This document shows positions 35,545-44,190 of a stretch of DNA of 64,000 nt, piece after piece (the stretch's first letter is position 1; each line of letters opens with the position of its first letter). This DNA comes from Luminiphilus sp. (GTDB lineage Bacteria; Pseudomonadota; Gammaproteobacteria; Pseudomonadales; Halieaceae), in assembly GCA_029242325.1 (NCBI GenBank), contig JAQWUD010000016.1:124001-188000 (forward strand), written 5' to 3'. The notes below the pieces were generated by a model, which did no database searches, had not been told where the DNA came from, and saw only the letters and a list, made by a program, of their open reading frames with translations. The position numbers and the translations under genes are program-made.

Positions 35545-37287
35545 TTGGGCTCAAAAATAAGCGTTAAAAACCCCCTGGTGATTCTCCACGGAGACGAAAT
35601 GGCACAGGTGGCTTTTGATGAAATATTAAATCGCTTTGTAAAAGCGAAGCTCGATATTGAACTGGTTGAAATCGACCTCTCAGCAGAACATCGGTTCACC
35701 AGCAACGGACAGGTGGTGCGGGAGGCAATCGATGCCCTGAAGGCTCACGGCGTCGGTGTAAAGAACGCAGGGATGACGGTCAACCGGCAGCAGCTGGATG
35801 CGCTGCTGGAAAAACATCCGGAGATCGACGAAGAATCCCTCGATGACCTCGCAACCAAATCACCCAATGGCGCGATTCGCAAAGGTATCGGCGGCAACAT
35901 TACCCGGGAGGACATCGAGTTTCGCAACCTTAAAAGCGTCAGGCCGGACTGGATAGACCGAGACATCGAAGTCGATACCATGGAAAGCGGCGGGCTAGAC
36001 TTTAGCTACAGCGAGCTTTCAAACGCAACTGGCGTTGCCAAAGTCGTCTTCGTCGGGAGCAGCGGCGATCCCGTTGAGCTGCACCGGCGCGCACTCAACA
36101 ATGGCGATCCGTGGATGCTGGCGACCAATGAAATTGATGCGGTAAGAGCATGGGCTCACCGTTTCTTCCGACGAGCACTCGATGAAAAGCGGGATATTTA
36201 TCTTGGCCTGAAAGACACCGTTATCCCCGGATATGATGGTGTCATGCGCGAGGCAATTGAGGCGATTTACCACAATGAGTACCAGGCGAAGGTAGAAGCC
36301 GCAGGTCTGGGGTATCACTATGAACTGATTGACGCGCAGGCCGCGAGGTTAGTGTCCAATCCACCCGAGCGCGCGCTCTGGGGGGTTCCCGATAACGTGA
36401 GCGGCATGAAACTCTTCAAGCTTGTTCAACAGCTCAAGCGGTATGGCCTACCCGAACGTAAGGCCCACGTCTCCATTTCGCGCATGAGCGCCGGCGGCGG
36501 CGACCAATACGGCAGTTACAACACGCCGGCCCCAGAAGATGGTGTGATCAAAGTCATTATCGATGGCCAGGAAAAACATGCCCGCCATGTCAAAACCAAT
36601 GACCCTATTCTTTTTATGTCCAACGATCGGGAGTCAATTAAAGACTGGGTCAGCCAGGTGTTTCAGGATGCAGCTATTAACAAGAAAGAGGTGTACTTTG
36701 GTCTCAAACGTGAGTTCGTAAATTACGACGAAGTGTACAGCTCTATTATTTTGGAGATCCGGCAGGAACTCGCTGCACTGGACACACCACCGCCCTCTTT
36801 CATGATCATGCGACCCTCACGGCAGCTCAGCAAAATGATTTGTGATCCACCACGATGGGGTCTCTATCCAGCACAGACTCTGGATGGGGATATTTTGTCT
36901 GATATTTCCGCCGCCCTCGGCGGGAGTCTCGCAACGGCCAGCTCAGTCATCATCAGTAAAGACGGCACTAAACTTTTCGAAGCGCCTCACGGTACTGCCC
37001 ACGATCTGTACTTGCGTTACCGAGCGACCGACGGAAAAGAGGCACACTTCAATTCGTCTGCCCTCATCTTCGCTCTCGCTAACGCGCTGGAAGAACTGGC
37101 GGGGCGGGAAGGTAATGCTGCACTCGCGACCTACGCCTGCGATCTTAAGTCCGCATTGATCGACACCGTTGATCAGGGGACGATCACGGGCGACTTGAAG
37201 GGTAAGACACTTACGCCTCAGCGCGAGCGTGTCGTTGATATGGTTGGGTTTTTGGATGGCATAACAGAAAACCTTGGCAAACCCTGA
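35545..37287 (+). CDS. Isocitrate-dehydrogenase-like protein with duplicated central segment
   Basis: A 580-residue protein related to eukaryotic-type NADP isocitrate dehydrogenases, normally about 410 residues. The N-terminal part (NPLVILHGDEMAQ, SPNGAIRKGIGG) and C-terminal part (FEAPHGTAHDLYLRY) frame a tandem duplication. Residues about 138-287 and 304-453 align: YLGLKDTVIPGYDG with YFGLKREFVNYDE, and NPPERALWGVPD with DPPRWGLYPAQTLDGD. Family landmarks are split between copies: LID (near 263) in the first, GDQY (320-323) just before the second and the Asp set DGDILSD (447-453) in it. The TTG at 35545 was chosen because GAGG lies 8 nt upstream; another TTG at 35500 is also open. The activity is uncertain. 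Confidence 0.75.
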   Translation: MGSKISVKNPLVILHGDEMAQVAFDEILNRFVKAKLDIELVEIDLSAEHRFTSNGQVVREAIDALKAHGVGVKNAGMTVNRQQLDALLEKHPEIDEESLDDLATKSPNGAIRKGIGGNITREDIEFRNLKSVRPDWIDRDIEVDTMESGGLDFSYSELSNATGVAKVVFVGSSGDPVELHRRALNNGDPWMLATNEIDAVRAWAHRFFRRALDEKRDIYLGLKDTVIPGYDGVMREAIEAIYHNEYQAKVEAAGLGYHYELIDAQAARLVSNPPERALWGVPDNVSGMKLFKLVQQLKRYGLPERKAHVSISRMSAGGGDQYGSYNTPAPEDGVIKVIIDGQEKHARHVKTNDPILFMSNDRESIKDWVSQVFQDAAINKKEVYFGLKREFVNYDEVYSSIILEIRQELAALDTPPPSFMIMRPSRQLSKMICDPPRWGLYPAQTLDGDILSDISAALGGSLATASSVIISKDGTKLFEAPHGTAHDLYLRYRATDGKEAHFNSSALIFALANALEELAGREGNAALATYACDLKSALIDTVDQGTITGDLKGKTLTPQRERVVDMVGFLDGITENLGKP

Positions 37288-37319
37288 CCGCCGTCTTGGG
37301 CGGAGGGGCGAGGCGACCG

Positions 37320-37445
37320 ATAACGTCACGCGTTACCTCTGTAGCGGGCTCGTGACACCAATCAGAGGCAGGAAAGGTGTCAAGCTCACCTCCAACGCCG
37401 AAGTCCGTACACCCGCCAAGCGCCATGAGCTGTCGCGCGCACCCG
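37320..37445 (+). pseudogene. IS91-family transposase fragment (copy A)
   Basis: A short scrap just after the icd-like gene encodes VTRYLCSGLVTPIRGRKG and NAEVRTPAKRH. It aligns with the corresponding part of the larger transposase remnant at 48465-48786, with internal deletions. It ends with a 21-bp sequence (37424-37444) that is identical to 48921-48941, about 135 bp beyond the transposase stop in that copy, so material in between has been lost here. It is the left-hand scar of the region carrying the catabolic operon. Confidence 0.7.
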
Positions 37446-37657
37446 TTAAGGAATGAACGTTTTTGAATGGCATGCTCAACGCCGCAAGCAGGATTTTCGG
37501 GTCAATAGATGGAAACTTCGACAGGTCTGCAGGTCCTGTCAACGCCATTAGTGAGGGTGCCTACTGTCAATAGGCGGTTAATATTTCCTCTACTTCTCCG
37601 ATCATTATCCGCCCCTTATAAACAGTACTGCGATGTCACTGGCTTTGCGGCGCTGAC

Positions 37658-38111
37658 TTACCCGATATCTGTAGGTGCGAGAAAGCCGCCTTCCAGATGC
37701 CGCATGAAATGATTAGCTGGCGCAGCTTTGCGATGGCGCAGTAGCGCGGCCAGATGGGGGTCCTCAAGCGTCGTAGAAGTCGCTGCGTCTGGGGAAGAAC
37801 ATCAACGCGGCGACATCCCAGTCAATGCGCTCATCGCCAATCATGACTTGAGCCACCGGTGCACTGAATACCACTTTGCCACCACAACGCTCGATGAATG
37901 CCCCGGCGCCTTCGCTCTAGCGCTCGAATGCTTCGGCACCTGAGACCGCAGTCTCAGGCTGCCCGAATTCAGGATCTGCCAGCGAGTAAAATGCTTTCGC
38001 ATGACCCTGGAAGAGGTTTAATACCTCTATGTAGAGCGCAAACAACTCGTGATCCATATTGTTGCAAGGTAAGGTTTGCCCCGCTTCCTCTTTGACATAT
38101 GGAACGATCAC
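37658..38111 (-). pseudogene. Decayed small gene, DUF1330/EthD-like
   Basis: Read on the minus strand, a frame from 38111 encodes ALYIEVLNLFQGHAKAFYS and GAEAFER, then hits TAG at 37919-37917. It continues in the same frame with FIERCGGKVVFSAPVAQVMI and WDVAALMFFPRRSDFYD. After a one-base frameshift it goes on with LEDPHLAALLRHRKAAPANH before stopping at 37658. The pattern (xxGGKVVFSA, WDxxALMxFPxRxxFxD, DPxxxxxxxHRxA) is that of DUF1330/EthD-type small dimeric proteins. One nonsense codon and one frameshift make it non-functional. Confidence 0.55.
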
Positions 38112-38237
38112 TGACGAATCTGACAGTGTGACTTGATCGTCAATAAAAACGGAACGCGAAGCGTGGGTGACATATTGATGGTGTTGAGAGTCACCTGCTC
38201 AAATTGTCAGTCCAAGCCTGACTGGGATAAAGCATTA

Positions 38238-38411
38238 TTAAGACAAGTGCATTCCAAAGTAACACATGCCAATAAATGCCATGGTCACCACAAAAGAGGC
38301 ATCTTTTGTCGCAGTTTTTCGCGCTGTTGCAGCAGTCATGCTCAGGATGGCAACACATCCAAGAAAGCCGATTAACGGCCACTCCCAAGAAGCAACAAGG
38401 TCATAAATCAA
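38238..38411 (-). CDS. Small two-helix membrane protein (57 residues)
   Basis: A short minus-strand ORF with a TTG start at 38411 and a GGAG 8 nt upstream. Two hydrophobic segments, WPLIGFLGCVAILSMTAATA and ASFVVTMAFIGMCYFGMHLS, are separated by a basic turn (ARKTATKD). This hairpin pattern and the ribosome-binding site argue for a real small membrane protein of unknown function. It lies just upstream of the decayed DUF1330-like gene. The 230 bp between it and the flavoprotein gene contain nothing I recognise. Confidence 0.45.
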   Translation of the reverse strand: MIYDLVASWEWPLIGFLGCVAILSMTAATARKTATKDASFVVTMAFIGMCYFGMHLS

Positions 38412-38643
38412 GGTAGCGTCTCCTTTCAGCGCCTACTCAGCCTTATAATAATCCTTCGGCGCATCGGGTCCCTCAGCAGAACGTGACAGCTAGCTTGGCA
38501 CTTCCCGGTGAACCGCTGGTGCTTATTTTACTTGGGGGTTTTGACCGCGGCCTCGCCCTCAGGTTGATTGTGACGTAGCCCTTGCGGCTGATGAGGCTGA
38601 TTTTTTTAGGGGTTTACCTTTTGCGCCTCTCGGCGGGAATTGA

Positions 38644-41121
38644 TCAGGAAAACATGCGTTCATTTTTTGCGTCATAAAAAGGAGTCAAGCTCACATCAGC
38701 CGACACTGGGTTGCCCTCTATCGCCACCGAGTAAGGCTTCTCGATAGTCGCGGCTTTGGCTGTTGCATCGATCGGGAGGTCGATCAAGCATAATCCTACC
38801 GCGCAATTGAAATGAGCAGAAAATGCCGCAGATGTAACGTAGCCCACTACCTGCCCATCGCAAAGTACTGGCTCGTTGTGGTGCATTAGGGGGGTTGGAT
38901 CATTGAGCTTGATAGCACAAATGTGGGGGCCATTCGCTTCGGATTTTCGTTTCAAGTAGGCCTCTAGGCCGATAAAAGCGGGTGTCTTTTTTGTCTTACA
39001 TACAAAATCGAGCCCTACCTGATGTGGCGCCTCGGTATAGGACATGTCGTGACCCCAATGTCGAAATCCCTTCTCTATTCTGAGCGCATTCAATGCTTCG
39101 GCCCCCAACAGCTGCGCGTCGAACGCTTCTCCTGCCGTCAGGATGATATCTAGCACGTGTGGGGCAAAGTCGGGTGTGATGAAGATTTCCCAGCCTAGCT
39201 CACCCGAATAGGACAGCCGCTGTGCAGTAACCTTTGCGTGGCCAATATGACATTGCTTGATGTAATTGAAGGGGAACGCCTCGTTCGATACATCAATGTC
39301 GGTAATGGCGGCTAGTAGCGCGCGACTCTGCGGACCCATGATGCCCAGTACGCCGTAAGATGCGGTGTCGTCCCGGAGCCGCACATTTTCTCCGGGCTTG
39401 ATCAATCGTTTCAATAACCCTAAATCTCTTCGCGTACGGGAAATAGAACTCATTAACATAAAGCGATCGGTGTCATAGCGGGCCACCGTGGCATCACTCT
39501 CAATACCCCCTCGCTCATTCAGAATCAGAGTGTATGTGACTCGGTTGCACGAGATAGCCATGTCGTTTGTGCATAGGCGCTGCAAAAAGGCCTCGGCGTC
39601 TGATCCTTCGATCATGATCTTGCCCAGCATTGAATAGTCAATAATAGCGACCCGCTCTCGGGCCGCTCGCTGCTCATTAAGTGAAAATTCAAACCAGTTA
39701 GAGCGAGCAAAGCTGTAGTCATATTCCGGCGTCACCCCAGGCGGGGCGTACCAGCCAGGGCGCTCCCAGCCCTGTGTTTCGGTAAAGCAGGCGCCCTTTT
39801 CGGCCAATCGAAAATGAAAAGGTGAGTGCCGAATATTTCGCGCTGTTTGGCGCTGATAATTAGGCCAATGCATTGCGTAGGTGCGAACCAAGGTCTCGGG
39901 GCAGCGCTCCCGAAGATAGATATCTCGGGCCTGAAATTCCTCGCATCGGGCGGGATCCATGGCGCTGAGATCCAGTGTTGGGTGTCCATTAACCAGCCAC
40001 TCTGCCAATGCGCGACCCGCCCCGGGTCCTGTCTGGATGCCTGTGGAATTGAGTCCGGCTAAAATAAAATAATTGCTCAGGTTTGGCGCAGGCCCCAGCA
40101 CGAATTGCCCATCATAGGAGTAGCTTTCAGGCCCATTGAAGAAAGTGCGAATACCTACTTCCTGAAGGATCGGGACGCGATTCATCGCCTTCTCCAACAT
40201 GTCCATTACATCGTCTTCGATAAAAGGTAACGACTCGAAAGAGAACTTTTCTGGAATGCCGTGGATTGCCCAAGGTTTCGCGTGATGATGAGCAAAACCG
40301 AAAAGTAGTTTTCCGGCGTCTTCTTTGAAGTAAGTGCCGTCACAATAGGAGCGAAGCACCGGCAAGTCGTGAGGCAGGGAATCGATGGCCTCAGTGACCA
40401 GGTAGTAGTGCTCACAGGCGTGCAGCGGCACGCCCACACCGTTTTTTTGGCCCAGCGGCCTCGCCCACATGCCACTGCAGTTCACAACGTAATCGGCCAG
40501 AATGGTGCCTTGATCAGTTACCACTCCGGTGGCCTCAGCACCCTCCATCAGCACTTCACGAGCCTCCACACCCTCGAATATCTGAACCTGATTCTGGCGA
40601 GCGCCCTTGGCAAGCGCCATGGTCAGGTCAACGGGATTAGCGGAACCGTCACGAGGCATCAAAATGCCGCCCAGCACATTTTCAGGGTTTATCAGAGGCC
40701 AGCGCTGCTGGATTTGTTCCGTGGTCAAATAGTGCGCCTCGATACCGAATAGGGAGGCAAAGTCAGCCTTTCTTTTCAGTTCTGACAGCCGTTCAGGGTG
40801 AGTAGCGATTGATATCGATCCTGATTCACGGTAGCCCGGATTTTGTCCGGTCTCCGCTTCTATAGAATTGAGGAGCTCCACCGTATATTTTGCGAATGCG
40901 GTAGTGGCATGTGACCCATGCAGCTGTCCAACGAGGCCAGCTGCATGCCACGTTGTGCCGCATGTGAGTTGCCCTTGCTCCAAGAGAACAATATCGCGCC
41001 AACCCAGCTTGCCTAAATGATAGGCAACTGAGCACCCCAGAATACCCCCGCCAATAATGACTACCCGCGCATGTTGTGGCACTGGCTTGACAAAACTCGG
41101 TGGTGAATCCATGGGGTTCAT
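38644..41121 (-). CDS. Dimethylglycine/sarcosine dehydrogenase-like flavoprotein with GcvT domain
   Basis: An 825-residue fusion. The N-terminal FAD-dependent oxidoreductase domain has the dinucleotide loop VVIIGGGILGCSVAYHLG and TTWHAAGLVGQ; His59 is at the position that carries covalent FAD in dimethylglycine dehydrogenase. From about residue 460 a GcvT-like aminomethyltransferase domain binds tetrahydrofolate (ARERVAIIDYSMLGKIMIEG, MGPQSRALL, GELGWEIF). Such enzymes oxidatively demethylate N-methyl amino acids and trap formaldehyde as methylene-THF. The ATG at 41121 overlaps the M24 hydrolase stop. The long upstream extension of the frame lies over that gene and is not coding. It is the last gene of the operon. 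Confidence 0.88.
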   Translation of the reverse strand: MNPMDSPPSFVKPVPQHARVVIIGGGILGCSVAYHLGKLGWRDIVLLEQGQLTCGTTWHAAGLVGQLHGSHATTAFAKYTVELLNSIEAETGQNPGYRESGSISIATHPERLSELKRKADFASLFGIEAHYLTTEQIQQRWPLINPENVLGGILMPRDGSANPVDLTMALAKGARQNQVQIFEGVEAREVLMEGAEATGVVTDQGTILADYVVNCSGMWARPLGQKNGVGVPLHACEHYYLVTEAIDSLPHDLPVLRSYCDGTYFKEDAGKLLFGFAHHHAKPWAIHGIPEKFSFESLPFIEDDVMDMLEKAMNRVPILQEVGIRTFFNGPESYSYDGQFVLGPAPNLSNYFILAGLNSTGIQTGPGAGRALAEWLVNGHPTLDLSAMDPARCEEFQARDIYLRERCPETLVRTYAMHWPNYQRQTARNIRHSPFHFRLAEKGACFTETQGWERPGWYAPPGVTPEYDYSFARSNWFEFSLNEQRAARERVAIIDYSMLGKIMIEGSDAEAFLQRLCTNDMAISCNRVTYTLILNERGGIESDATVARYDTDRFMLMSSISRTRRDLGLLKRLIKPGENVRLRDDTASYGVLGIMGPQSRALLAAITDIDVSNEAFPFNYIKQCHIGHAKVTAQRLSYSGELGWEIFITPDFAPHVLDIILTAGEAFDAQLLGAEALNALRIEKGFRHWGHDMSYTEAPHQVGLDFVCKTKKTPAFIGLEAYLKRKSEANGPHICAIKLNDPTPLMHHNEPVLCDGQVVGYVTSAAFSAHFNCAVGLCLIDLPIDATAKAATIEKPYSVAIEGNPVSADVSLTPFYDAKNERMFS

Positions 41122-42308
41122 GACAGCTTGATGGGCAACTCGGGGGGGGCGCGACGCGATAGCAGCTCCGGACCCGCTTTCCGGATGACGATGTTTTCCT
41201 CGTGCACGATCATTTTGCCCGGCCGATAAAACATTCCGGGCTCCAGTGTCATTACCATGCCCTCGCGTAACACGGTGTGTTCCCACGCGGCAAAGGAGGG
41301 CGGTTCTGTTAACTGAATGCCTAGGCCATGTCCGTATCGACCGACTGTTTCTCCGATAGCGCCTGCTTTCTCTAGGACTGCGTGCATCGTCGAAAAAACT
41401 TGCGCGCAAGTATTACCCGGTCTCGCCATTTTGAGCCCGGCCTCAGTGGCCTGCCACACTGCCTGATACGCTCGCTTGGCGGCGTCGTTAACCGAGCCGA
41501 ATCCATAGTTCCGATCAAAATCACAGAAGTAGCCATCAAAGGTACAACCGGTATCGAAAATCAGCACATCGGCATCTTGAAGGCGACGGCCCGATGGAGG
41601 AGAAATAATGTCGTCATAACCGTGCCGACCGGCGCCTCCCACAAGGTAGGAAACCGTATCCACGCCAGCAGAAAGACACTCCGTCGTAAAAGTCCTGAAT
41701 AATTGCGCATCTGTCATGCCAATGTCAGAGAATAGAAACAACCGGTCGAACACATTGGAGACACATTGAGCGACATATCGAATTTTGTCGATTTCTGATT
41801 CAGATTTAATCATCCGCACCGCACGGATAGCGGGGGTTGCGTCGATCATCTTAAAGTTTGGTCGTGCCTGAGAAAGATTATTGCCGAGCCTCTCAAAGTC
41901 GTTTAGCGGCATGCGAATATGAGTTTCGGAGCCCTTGTTTATGCCAATTACACTTGAGACTGATCGCGACAGCACCTCTAGTAGAGCGTCTGTTAATAAA
42001 CTGATGCCGTCATCCTCAGGATGCGGGGCGGGCCAGCTGCGGATATCCTGTATGAATTCACTGGACATCGCATTGACGCCAATTTCGGGAATCACGGCAA
42101 TAGGCCTTCCCTGGTCGGGAATTATCACGTACCAAGGGCGAGTGGGGCTTTGCCAAAACTGGCTCAGGAAACCAGAAAAATAAAAAATATCGTGCTCGGT
42201 TGTCAGTAGCAGGGCGCCAATCCCTTGCGCGCTCATCTGAGACTGGATCGCGGCCAGCCGCCTGATAAACTCATCAATACTAAAGCCTCGTTTTGGAACG
42301 TCCGGCAT
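41118..42308 (-). CDS. M24-family metallohydrolase (Xaa-Pro dipeptidase / ectoine-hydrolase type)
   Basis: A 396-residue pita-bread-fold enzyme with creatinase-like N-terminal domain and M24 catalytic domain. All five metal ligands can be placed: Asp252 (FDTG), Asp263 (CDFDR), His327 (YGHGLG), Glu356 (LEPG) and Glu370 (VHEEN). It is therefore a metal-dependent hydrolase, unlike true creatinase. Relatives cleave Xaa-Pro bonds or open the ring of ectoine (DoeA/EutD). In this operon it probably cleaves an amide or imide bond of the substrate and feeds the coupled demethylating flavoprotein (4-nt overlap). Confidence 0.83.
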   Translation of the reverse strand: MPDVPKRGFSIDEFIRRLAAIQSQMSAQGIGALLLTTEHDIFYFSGFLSQFWQSPTRPWYVIIPDQGRPIAVIPEIGVNAMSSEFIQDIRSWPAPHPEDDGISLLTDALLEVLSRSVSSVIGINKGSETHIRMPLNDFERLGNNLSQARPNFKMIDATPAIRAVRMIKSESEIDKIRYVAQCVSNVFDRLFLFSDIGMTDAQLFRTFTTECLSAGVDTVSYLVGGAGRHGYDDIISPPSGRRLQDADVLIFDTGCTFDGYFCDFDRNYGFGSVNDAAKRAYQAVWQATEAGLKMARPGNTCAQVFSTMHAVLEKAGAIGETVGRYGHGLGIQLTEPPSFAAWEHTVLREGMVMTLEPGMFYRPGKMIVHEENIVIRKAGPELLSRRAPPELPIKLS

Positions 42309-42327
42309 GCCGTCTCCAGATGAAATG

Positions 42328-43050
42328 TTATAAATCGAGGGGAATTCCCGCTGATCGTGCTAAGTCCCACGCCAACACCTTGTTACTCGAAAGCGCCGTG
42401 ACGCCAGTCTGAGAGGTGATGCTGTCCAGCACGGTTGCGCACTTCATGTTGGTGCAGGCAATAAAAAGTACGTCAATATCGCCATCTGCCGAGGCAATGA
42501 GCTCGATCGCCGCCTGATAAATGGTGTCCGGCGATATCCGCCCTACGACTTGATCGTGTTCTTCGTCGAAGCTGGCTGAGTGCGTAATACTAAAACCCTG
42601 TGACTCAATGTGCTCAATCATAGTTGTGCACACCGGGGTCGAGTAAGGGGCAAGATAGCCAATATTGTTTGCCCCCAGCGATTCGAATGCCAACAGCGCA
42701 GCTTGCATAGGATCGCTGACATAACGAGATTTGCGCTCATTCGTAATCAGCTGTCGGATCCGGTCGCCGCCGATCTGCATGGCGCCAGAGGTGCAGGCAT
42801 AACCGATGGCATCGAAAGCGTGGGCAACAGGAAATAGCGCGGTAGATTGCGTCAGATGAAGGGCCATATCACCCAATGTCTTTTCTGTGACCTCATCTTC
42901 GAAGGGAATGCGGCTCACCAAAAGACTCAAATCTGCGTCCGCAAAATAGCGCCTGAATTCATCCTCTATCGTGACGTCTGATTGCAATACGATCATTCCG
43001 AGACGAATCTGCGCACTCTCGGGAATGAGCTGATAGCCAATCGTCTTCAT
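42328..43050 (-). CDS. Asp/Glu racemase-superfamily protein (maleate isomerase/EutA-like)
   Basis: A 240-residue member of the Asp/Glu/hydantoin racemase superfamily. It resembles maleate cis-trans isomerase and EutA more than classical racemases. Both catalytic cysteines are present: Cys86 in IGYACTSGA and Cys199 in LFIACTNMKCA. The opening MKTIGYQLIPESAQIRLGMIV is typical of the maleate-isomerase branch. It overlaps the upstream lyase gene by 4 nt. In ectoine clusters EutA stands next to EutB, as here. Its reaction in this pathway is unknown; isomerisation of a carbon skeleton or racemisation are both possible. Confidence 0.78.
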   Translation of the reverse strand: MKTIGYQLIPESAQIRLGMIVLQSDVTIEDEFRRYFADADLSLLVSRIPFEDEVTEKTLGDMALHLTQSTALFPVAHAFDAIGYACTSGAMQIGGDRIRQLITNERKSRYVSDPMQAALLAFESLGANNIGYLAPYSTPVCTTMIEHIESQGFSITHSASFDEEHDQVVGRISPDTIYQAAIELIASADGDIDVLFIACTNMKCATVLDSITSQTGVTALSSNKVLAWDLARSAGIPLDL

Positions 43051-44180
43051 ATGTCTCCGCGCATTATGGCGTCGTAGACCGCTGCATCTGTATTGCCCTC
43101 GGTGCCAATGACCAGCACACGAGAGCGACCATCCATACCGACTTCATCGGCGAGTGTGGGATCCTGCTGGATCGCCAATAATGCAATGAGCCCGGACGCC
43201 GAGCACTCTCCCCCTACAATAGCGGGTCTGTCACTCGTTGTGGGGTTTGCGAGCCAGCGCACCATAGGGCCAATACCTTCATCGTTTATGGTGATCACAT
43301 GAGAGACTCCCGCTCTGATGATAGGCCAGGCGAGCTCTGAAACCTCACCGCAGGAGAGACCAGCCATCAGTGTCTCTTCAACAATGTTGACCAGGTGGAT
43401 CTGATCGCGTTTTAAGCTTTGGTAGACGCAGTCTGATTTGTCCGATTCGACAACAATCACCGTGGGTAGGGATGGGCCCCAATGGAGCCACATCGAGGCA
43501 ATCAGGGCCCCCGCCATCGCTCCACAGCCTGCCTGAAGAATAATGTGGGTGGGTTTAGTGTCCCCGAGCTGTTGAATCAGCTCGTGGGTCATGACGGAAT
43601 AGCCGGTCATCACCAGTTTTGGAACATCGCGATAACCTGGCCAAGACGTATCAGAAACGATCTGCCAGCCATATTTTACCGCCTGTTCCCGGCACGCAAC
43701 TATTGAGTCGTCGTAGTTACCCTCCACACGATGGATAGTGGCGCCCAGTGCAGCCAGAGCATCTGCGCGTGCCGCACTGACCTTGGCGTGAATAAAAATA
43801 TGGCACTCTGCTTGACAGAAATCAGCGGCCCAGGCGACCGATCGCCCATGGTTGCCATCTGTGGCGGTGCAGACAACCAATTTATTTTCAGGTGCTTTGT
43901 GCATCAGGCAATCTATGGCGTAGGCTCCACCCAGCGCCTTGAAAGACCCAAGATCAAACCGACCTGATTCGTCTTTGTAAAAGATTTGATCGACGCCGGC
44001 TGAGGCCGCGATATCCGACAAGCTCATCAGGGGGGTGGGCTGATAGCCTTGCCATTGGCTGATAATCCGATGAGCCTCGTCACATTCCTCAGGAGAAAAC
44101 AATTCTCCGACGATATGAGAGGCAAGATTGTTTTGCAGCGGATTGCTCAGTTTCTGTGAATAGGAAAAGCGAGATGACAT
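43047..44180 (-). CDS. PLP-dependent ammonia-lyase, diaminopropionate-lyase/EutB-like
   Basis: A 377-residue fold-type II PLP enzyme. The Schiff-base lysine is Lys81 in RFDLGSFKALGGAYA, a motif typical of 2,3-diaminopropionate ammonia-lyase. The PLP-ring asparagine loop is TATDGNHGRSVAWAA, and the late GLSCGEVSELAW and GTEGNTD complete the cofactor pocket. The expected reaction is alpha,beta-elimination of ammonia from a diamino or hydroxyamino acid to give a keto acid. It is coupled to the racemase-like gene and lies 10 bp downstream of the M20 hydrolase. Confidence 0.82.
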   Translation of the reverse strand: MSSRFSYSQKLSNPLQNNLASHIVGELFSPEECDEAHRIISQWQGYQPTPLMSLSDIAASAGVDQIFYKDESGRFDLGSFKALGGAYAIDCLMHKAPENKLVVCTATDGNHGRSVAWAADFCQAECHIFIHAKVSAARADALAALGATIHRVEGNYDDSIVACREQAVKYGWQIVSDTSWPGYRDVPKLVMTGYSVMTHELIQQLGDTKPTHIILQAGCGAMAGALIASMWLHWGPSLPTVIVVESDKSDCVYQSLKRDQIHLVNIVEETLMAGLSCGEVSELAWPIIRAGVSHVITINDEGIGPMVRWLANPTTSDRPAIVGGECSASGLIALLAIQQDPTLADEVGMDGRSRVLVIGTEGNTDAAVYDAIMRGDI

Positions 44181-44190
44181 GCTTGCTGAA

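Noticed and set aside
37288-37306. Hairpin after the icd-like gene as an intrinsic terminator
   Set aside because: A short GC stem is possible, but there is no T-run after it.
40369-40752. 127-codon plus-strand ORF opposite the flavoprotein gene
   Set aside because: It lies over well-conserved FAD-domain coding sequence and has no domain of its own.
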